DNA of 64,000 nucleotides, taken from assembly GCF_040712315.1 (NCBI RefSeq), contig NC_134015.1, positions 9,382,945 to 9,446,944 on the forward strand, written 5' to 3'. Each line of letters begins with the position of its first letter. Within the stretch, counting starts at the first letter, position 1. This stretch comes from Castanea sativa (taxonomy: Eukaryota; Streptophyta; Magnoliopsida; Fagales; Fagaceae). A program made the position numbers and the translations under genes. Of this stretch, positions 58,079 to 64,000 are shown piece after piece. A model generated the notes under the pieces. The model was not told where the DNA came from and searched no databases. It saw nothing but the letters and a program-made list of their open reading frames with translations.

Positions 58079-58296
58079 GTAGATTAAAGAACTTATGATG
58101 TCTGAGGATATTTATGCCAAGCAAGAGTACGTATAGGGGGGTCTAAGTTGAAAGGACTAACATAATTGGATTATTTTCTTCTGGTAGTAGATTAAAGAAC
58201 TAATGATGTCTGAGGATATTTATGCCAAGCAAGAGTGCGTATAGGGGGGTCTAAGTTGAAAGGACTAACATAATTGGATTATTTTCTTCTGGTGTG
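58079..58296. repeat. 108-bp tandem duplication
   Basis: Two units starting AGATTAAAGAAC at 58081 and 58189 are almost identical (shared TATTTATGCCAAGCAAGAGT and GGGGGGTCTAAGTTGAAAGG). Confidence 0.9.
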
Positions 58297-58359
58297 TACC
58301 CAATTGAATTTCAAGGACTTTCACAAATAATCAATATGTTGAGTTGAAAGGAGTCATAT

Positions 58360-59195
58360 AATTAAATTTTAAGAGCCACCTGTATTGGCTTGATGTTCAT
58401 CTGGGTGTGCAGAGTAATTTCTCTGTTTGTCTTATTCCTACTATTCTATAACCCACTCAATGCGTTGAGACTTTTATTGGTCAATGCGGACAAGTTGATT
58501 GTTCCTAACCATAGTCCAGAGTACGATGCTGTCATTGAGTTGAATTGAAAGGACAGGGTTAACTGGATTTACATAGTTGATTACACAAAATTCATTTCAC
58601 AAAGAGGTGAAGGTGTTTTTCTACGTACCCATTATTTCCATATAGGTTTGCTTTGAAAGTCCATTTGGAACTTGATTAAATTAAAGGTCTCACAAACCAT
58701 TGTATTAAGCTAGCAAAGTGCAGAACTTTGTCAGCTATTAGATGGAACTATCAAATTTAGAAGGCTAGGCTTGAAAAGTTCATGTGATCTCAATGTTCAT
58801 TTGAATGTTTTGTAGTTTATTATTGGTGTTCTACTTCACAGAAATACACATATATTCGTGACCATAGAAGTATAAATAAGTAAAAGATTATAGTCCTTAA
58901 TTTTGAAGGATTAAGAACTGAACACAATTATATATTTAATTTTTGTCCATTATCGTGTCATTTGAAAAGTATCATATGTTGACCGGACCTTAGTATATTG
59001 ATGGAAAAAGAGTGAACTAACAACACAACCATTTGGTCAAGAAAACGTCAAGCACGGACTCACCTAATAAATCAATCATGTGAAGTGTGAACTGTGGAGT
59101 GCAATTGTAAAAGCCACGAGGATTTTAGTCTGACCTTAACTCGATCCCTCACAGTTCCTCACGGCAACTCGACCAGTGCATTAATTGTGAGAATA
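58360..59195. repeat. Dispersed direct duplication, copy 2
   Basis: The counterpart of 54644-55486, about 3.7 kb away in the same orientation, with scattered substitutions and a few small indels. Confidence 0.85.
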
Positions 59196-59389
59196 AATAA
59201 TTATTTTATATATGACTAGCAACAGAGGCAATGAGTGAGAATAAATAATTTTTTTATATTGTAATATATGTATTAATTTATTTTTTAAAATTTTTTGAAG
59301 ATAATTAGTTCTCCCTAGATTCTCAAAAAAAAAAAAACAAAAAACAAAAAAAATTCTCCTCAAAATTAAATAATTTATATTCGGTCCAA

Positions 59390-60515
59390 TTAGGTCGGTC
59401 TAATTTGGTCCACTTGGTCCAATTCTGTCCACTCACACAATTTCAGTCCCTTTCTGTCTATTATAGACTAATTGAGCCTTAAATTAATTCTTTTTGTAGG
59501 TTTTCTTTTCGAGTTTAGCTCAAACATTCATTTTTTTCTTAAATTTTGAGTTGAAAAGTATGAAATTATATTTTATTTGGGCTAAATTCTTTAGTTTTGA
59601 GTTAAAAAATACAATGAAAATAGACATTAGAAATTAGAAATATGAGCTCTAAAAATGAAATAAAAATTATAAATATTCAGAATTCTTATTCGGTCCATTC
59701 CGTCCTCTTTGGTCCAATTTGGGCATATTCGGTTTGTATGGTCCTAATCCGTCCTGTTAAACTTATTTAGTCCACTTTGTCCACTAAAGTTGTATTCGGT
59801 TGACTTCAGTCTATTCGGTCTTATTCTGCCTACATTGGTTCTATTCGATCCATTTTATACAATTTAGTCTTATTCAATCCACTTTGGTCATATTCAGTTC
59901 ATTCTGTCCACTTTGGTTCTACTTGATCCTATTCAGTTCAAATTGGTCCTATTCGATCCATTCTAACCACTTTAGTTCACTTCAGTTCTATTCAGTCCAC
60001 ACTGGTTCTATTCAATCCAATTTGGTCATTTTGGTCCATACGGTCCTAATTGATCCATTTTTTCCTATTTAGTCCACCTTGTCGACTAAAGTTATATTTG
60101 GTGCAATTTGGTCCATTCAATCTTATTCAGTCCACTTTAGTCTCTTTAGTCCACACCAGCTTTATTCCGTCCACTTTAGTCCTATTCCGTCGACATTGGT
60201 CCTATCAGTTCATCTGTCCACTTCAGTCCTATTCGGGCCATTTTTTCCACTTTGGCTTATTCTGTCTGCATTAGTCCTATTTCTTCCATTTTGTCCACTT
60301 CGGTCCAATTCAGTCCATACTGGTCCTATTTGGTCCAATCTGTCCACTTCGGTCATATTTGGTCCTGTTCGCTCCATTTTGTCTACTTCGGTCATAATCT
60401 GTCCATTCGTTCTTATTTGGTCCACTTTGGTCCTACTTGGTGTTCCATTTGGTCCAATTTGTCCATTCAAACCATTTCGGTCCATTTTAGTCCTCTTTGA
60501 TCTATTTTTGTGAAC
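59390..60515. repeat. Degenerate array of GGTCC / CAGTCC words, about 1.1 kb
   Basis: Variants of TTCGGTCCA, TTTGGTCCTATTC and CAGTCCACTT recur every 10-25 bases without fixed phase. The region is depleted in long A/T runs compared with its flanks. Long open frames on both strands (plus 60079-60513; minus 60210-60485, rich in RTEVD-like and Asn/Gly words) arise from the repeat and are not convincing genes. Confidence 0.75.
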
Positions 60516-61494
60516 TCACGTAATTTGAAAAAATATGTTTGGGTTGAAATCACTTATTCTAAATCCAAATTTATTAAAAAAATATATTATTCTCAAACTT
60601 GTAATGTCTAAAATTTTAAGCATAATATTTATTATTACTATGATTTTGTTGAGCCTCATTCATTAACGTAGCATTTCAATCCACTTCGGTATGGCTAAAT
60701 TTAAGTAAGTCTTTCTAAACATAAAGGATATGAATACACAAATATAATTTTTAGGGAATTTATTCATTTGTTTTAACGTCATTACTTTTAAATGAATTGC
60801 ATGAGGTTGATTATACATTTAAGAAATATATTTGCGTGTGTGTGTGTAATTTTTATTTAAATAAATTATTCATTCTTTTGAAAGAGATTATCACAATAAT
60901 CAAAACTACTCATATCAAACTTATACTAAATATGTATAATTTATTCTCTGAATTTTATTGTAGAGAGAGAAAGACTACTTGTGATGGGGAAAAAAAAAAT
61001 ATAACACCAAAACGTATGAACCCAAAATAAAGTTTTAAAAATCACAATGATTCATCAATATAAAGTAGAGTTGTAAAAAAGAATAAAAAATCAAAGGAAA
61101 GAGAATAACAATTTTTCAAGAGAGAATGAGAGAGAGAATAATAAGAAATCTATAGAAAATAATGTGAGAAGAAACAAAGTAAAAATGAAAAATATAGTAA
61201 TAAACTCCAAATTATCCAAGTCATGTTATGTAATAAAATAACATTATATTCTTATATACTATCTTTATAATTCAAAATGATAATATCTATGAAATTAAAG
61301 AGAATAAAAAAGATAACAACTTAAAAACACGAAACTTAATCACATCAAACTAAAGTAGAGTTCCAAATAATACAAAAATTCATCAACCTAAAGTAGAGAT
61401 GCAAGAAAAATAAAAATAAAAATCTACCAAAAAAGGAAAAAAAATGAGAGAGAAAGAGAAAGAAGTAACCTTTTGTATGTGAGAAAACTATGTA
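60516..61494. other. AT-rich intergenic DNA
   Basis: It holds a short (TG)n at 60834-60848. Two related purine-rich stretches (about 61055-61100 and 61375-61430, both with AAAGTAGAG and ATCAA.ATAAAG-type words) form a weak direct repeat. No gene. Confidence 0.45.
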
Positions 61495-62262
61495 TATGTA
61501 CGGGCCTCACCCCCCGTCAAGCCCAATCACCCTAAGGCCAATGAAGACTAACTCTTATAAGAGCCACGCACTGATCACACATGGTAACGCACGTGTCGTC
61601 CAAGAGCTTTGAGCTCGAAGTGCTCAAAGCAGCCCGTGACGTGCCCCTGCCGAGTACATAACTTACATACAGGGTTGGTCCCAACGCCACTATCATTTTC
61701 TCTTTCCCTCTACCAAACATCCACTTAGATGAAACGATATTGGACCTCCCTTCCATTACCTAGGGAACGCCCCTGCCGAGCATCAAACCCAGCAGTGGAG
61801 CCAGTTCCAATGCCACTCTTATTTCCTCTCACTCCCAACTGAACCCCCACTTATGGGTAATAGTATTGGATCCCTCCTTCCACCCACCAGGGGAATAATC
61901 ATGACCGTTCCACTAAGTTTGGCTATAAATAGGCAGAGAAGATTCAGTTGAAGGGGTTGGCAATTGCAGGAGGAAAAGACTAGAGAAAGTAATATTAATC
62001 CTCCCCAAGGAAGAAAAGGGAGAGTTAGTGAGAAAAGAGGGGAGACTTAGGAAACAGGGCAGCCGAGCATAACGCCACCCGTGGTAGGAAATCCAAAAGC
62101 CCACTATACAAATAGATTGTGAGCCCAAACTCCTCTGAGGCCCTGCAGCCTTATTTTGGAACGCATAGTATAAAATGGGAAAGAGAGTTGTAAATTTATA
62201 GTAAGAGAAGGGGAATACAAAAAGCAAGAAATAAAGGAAAATAAAGAGATAGAGAAAAAGTA
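61495..62262 (+). other. GC-richer LTR-like region with duplicated enhancer-like units and a TATA box
   Basis: It starts near TGTATATGTACGGGCCTCAC. Two imperfect units of about 126 bp (about 61639-61764 and 61765-61892) share CCCCTGCCGAG, CCAACGCCACT-like and GATATTGGACC/GTATTGGATCC words. TATAAATAGG follows at 61924-61933. This layout (repeats, TATA, transcribed tail) resembles a retrotransposon LTR, but I cannot find matching ends or a second copy. The minus ORFs at 61532-62227 have no recognised motif. Confidence 0.45.
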
Positions 62263-63011
62263 TGTGGGGAGTAAAGATACCTTGATGAGAATATGGGCCG
62301 ATGGGTCATGCTAAGGAAGGCCGACCTGCTCTTGGGTTTAGGGCCTGTTAGTACTACGGGTCGGCCCATAAGCCGAGGATCCGAAGATCCAGCCGAGGAT
62401 GTTTTTCCCCTCGGATTGACACCAGAGAACCCGGGACTTCATGGTAAAGGTTAGGGAATGACACGGTCAAGACCAATGGTTAAAGGGGGTGAACCCTTGA
62501 ATGTCCTAGAAGCACCGATGTTGGAAAAATGTCAAAGGTAAAGGCTGCTGCCTCCACATTAAAGACCCTGCACCTACCACCCTGGCCGCATTAATGGGGA
62601 AGTGACACTTGAACAGTGGAAGGGAAACTTCTAGTTACTGTTCAAAGGCACTAAGAAAAGAAATATCTAGGCTAAGGGAGGAATTGGGGCAACACGTGTA
62701 TAAAGTATTAAAAAGAGGAGTATTTAAGGAGGGACCTAGAACAGAAAGGGGATGGAACTTTTTGTAACCTAAAAAGAAAAAGACAAAGAGAGAGATATAA
62801 TATAAGAACAGCTCTCGGCTTACGTCCGAGGAGGCCTATTTACATTATTCCTTGTTGTTTCCAGATACTGGCAATCTTTAGTTTGTCATTTAATCCCCAC
62901 ACACTTCTAACCTAGGTTTAAAGCCCACACTCTACAAATTCGTATTGTTTAAGGCTCATTGGGCCTGAGCCCATAACTGTTCTTGGGTCCAGGTGCAATT
63001 GTGCACTTACA
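62263..63011 (+). mobile_element. Solo LTR related to the gypsy LTRs at 29604 and 39060
   Basis: It starts TGTGGGGAGTAAAGATACC and ends GTGCACTTACA. It shares CTCCACATTAAAGAC, GCATTAATGGGGAAGTGAC, GGCTTACGTCCGAGGAGG and GGCTCATTGGGCCTGAGCCC with the complete element, but has many substitutions and indels, so it is another family member. The flanks AGTA and AGTG suggest a mutated target duplication. No internal region follows. Confidence 0.85.
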
Positions 63012-64000
63012 AGTGATATTAAGGTAAATAGTAGTGGAGAAATGAAAAGGTAAAAGGAATGAGAAAAATTAGAGAAAGTATAAAAATAAGTTGAGAAATT
63101 AATAAGAAAAAAAAAAAAAAAACTCTAATTTTGGTGGCTGTATGTTTGTTATAGTTTCATTAAAAAAAAACTATTATTGTTTTTAATTCTGTTCCTATAT
63201 AATTAATAATGTAAAACAAAAACAAAAACAAAAAGCTATGTTAACCTTTTTTTTTTACAACAAAAACCAATTAATTTTTTGGCTTTATGATGAAGAGCAA
63301 TCATCATGAAGCAGACGTGATAAGCTGAAATATAATCATATTTACTTTCTTGGTTGGATGATAGAAAACAATTATCATAAAATGGATGCTATACATCGAA
63401 ATTCTTTCCTATCTATCAACCAAAAAAAAAATAACCTCAATGTTTGTCAATTAAATCAATTAGTAAAAGTCATGTTACTTGAATAATTAAAGTATTTACT
63501 AAGTCAAAATTGCTCCTATTTTCAATTGTCAATTTAGAAGTTGGTAGGTTAGTGACACTTTGGAAATTGCTATTCTTTTCAATTGATATGTTAGTATTGG
63601 AGGTTTTAAAAAAATTTAATTGTTTGCCACAATCTAGCAAGTTGAATTGCTCATATTTTCATTCTTAAGTTCAAGTGTATTATGCCAAGAAAATAATTAC
63701 ATTTGACTTTTAAAAAATTGCATGTTCATTGATTTTACACCAAGAATCTAGGACGAACAATTAATCTGGTGAAATATTCAAATACCATATGCATCAAAGA
63801 TGCAAAATGATCTTAATTTTAACTAATACTTAGCAAATACAAGCAAGTATTGCAGTTTAACTATAAAATATTATTAGGCATTTCTCCTTATCATAATTTC
63901 ATTATGATAAACTTTATCCACCATTTCTTTATCTCTCTCTCAGCCTTGCGATATAATCTGAATGTTCTTTTGGATTAACAATATTATTGGATGGTTTAAA
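63012..64000. other. AT-rich intergenic DNA
   Basis: No gene or clear repeat. A-runs lie at 63107-63121 and 63421. Confidence 0.5.

Noticed and set aside
60079..60513. 144-codon plus ORF and 91-codon minus ORF
   Set aside because: Low-complexity products of the GGTCC-word array; no domain, no start context.
61532..62227. Minus ORFs of 74 and 104 codons
   Set aside because: They run against the likely LTR promoter direction and show no motif.

Overview
This window is AT-rich nuclear DNA from a higher plant, most likely a woody eudicot. I lean to Fagaceae (oak, beech or chestnut relatives) from the style of the LTR family, but that is inference. The evidence for a plant is a Cf-type leucine-rich-repeat receptor-like protein, a plant-type REV3, Tat-lineage Ty3/gypsy and Ty1/copia retrotransposons, TAA-target MITEs and (AT)n/(GA)n microsatellites. 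There is no bacterial gene organisation, CRISPR array, rRNA or recognisable tRNA.

Layout. 1-420 (minus) holds the 5' end of a probable organellar RanBP2-type zinc-finger gene (VAR3/OZ1-like); it runs off the left edge and has an in-frame TAG just before its conserved HPWP block. 669-1121 is a TIR element. 3089-16441 (minus) is a broken gene for REV3, the catalytic subunit of DNA polymerase zeta. Four to five of its middle exons are tandemly duplicated inside the gene (copy A 5527-9550, copy B 9692-13340), most N-terminal exons are missing, and stops and frameshifts occur throughout. 16444-20048 (minus) is an LRR receptor-like protein gene of about 1200 codons, intact except for one frameshift in an 8-base homopolymer. 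A PIF/Harbinger-like MITE lies about 25 bp upstream of its TATA box.

22591-51165 is a large duplicated block. The left copy (22591-27170) is nearly clean. The right copy (27576-51165) has the same backbone split by a foldback MITE, a 10.2-kb Tat-lineage gypsy element (29604-39764), a 4.8-kb copia element whose 3' LTR has collapsed to 8 bp (40175-45008), two TTA/TAA-target MITEs, a hAT-type MITE (48302-48870) and another TAA-target MITE (49994-50752). For most of these the left copy still shows the empty site, so boundaries and target duplications can be read directly.

51165-64000 is intergenic: another MITE (52072-52574), two solo LTRs (55891-56373 and 62263-63011), a dispersed 840-bp duplication, short tandem repeats, a 1.1-kb degenerate array built on GGTCC-type words (59390-60515) and a GC-rich LTR-like stretch with a TATA box (61495-62262).

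The genes do not form a pathway. The host loci are a likely organellar protein, a decayed translesion-polymerase gene and a candidate immune receptor; the rest is transposon biology. I found no convincing new molecular system. The most instructive items are the internally duplicated REV3 relic, the paired filled and empty insertion sites, and the antisense ORF cluster of the gypsy element.
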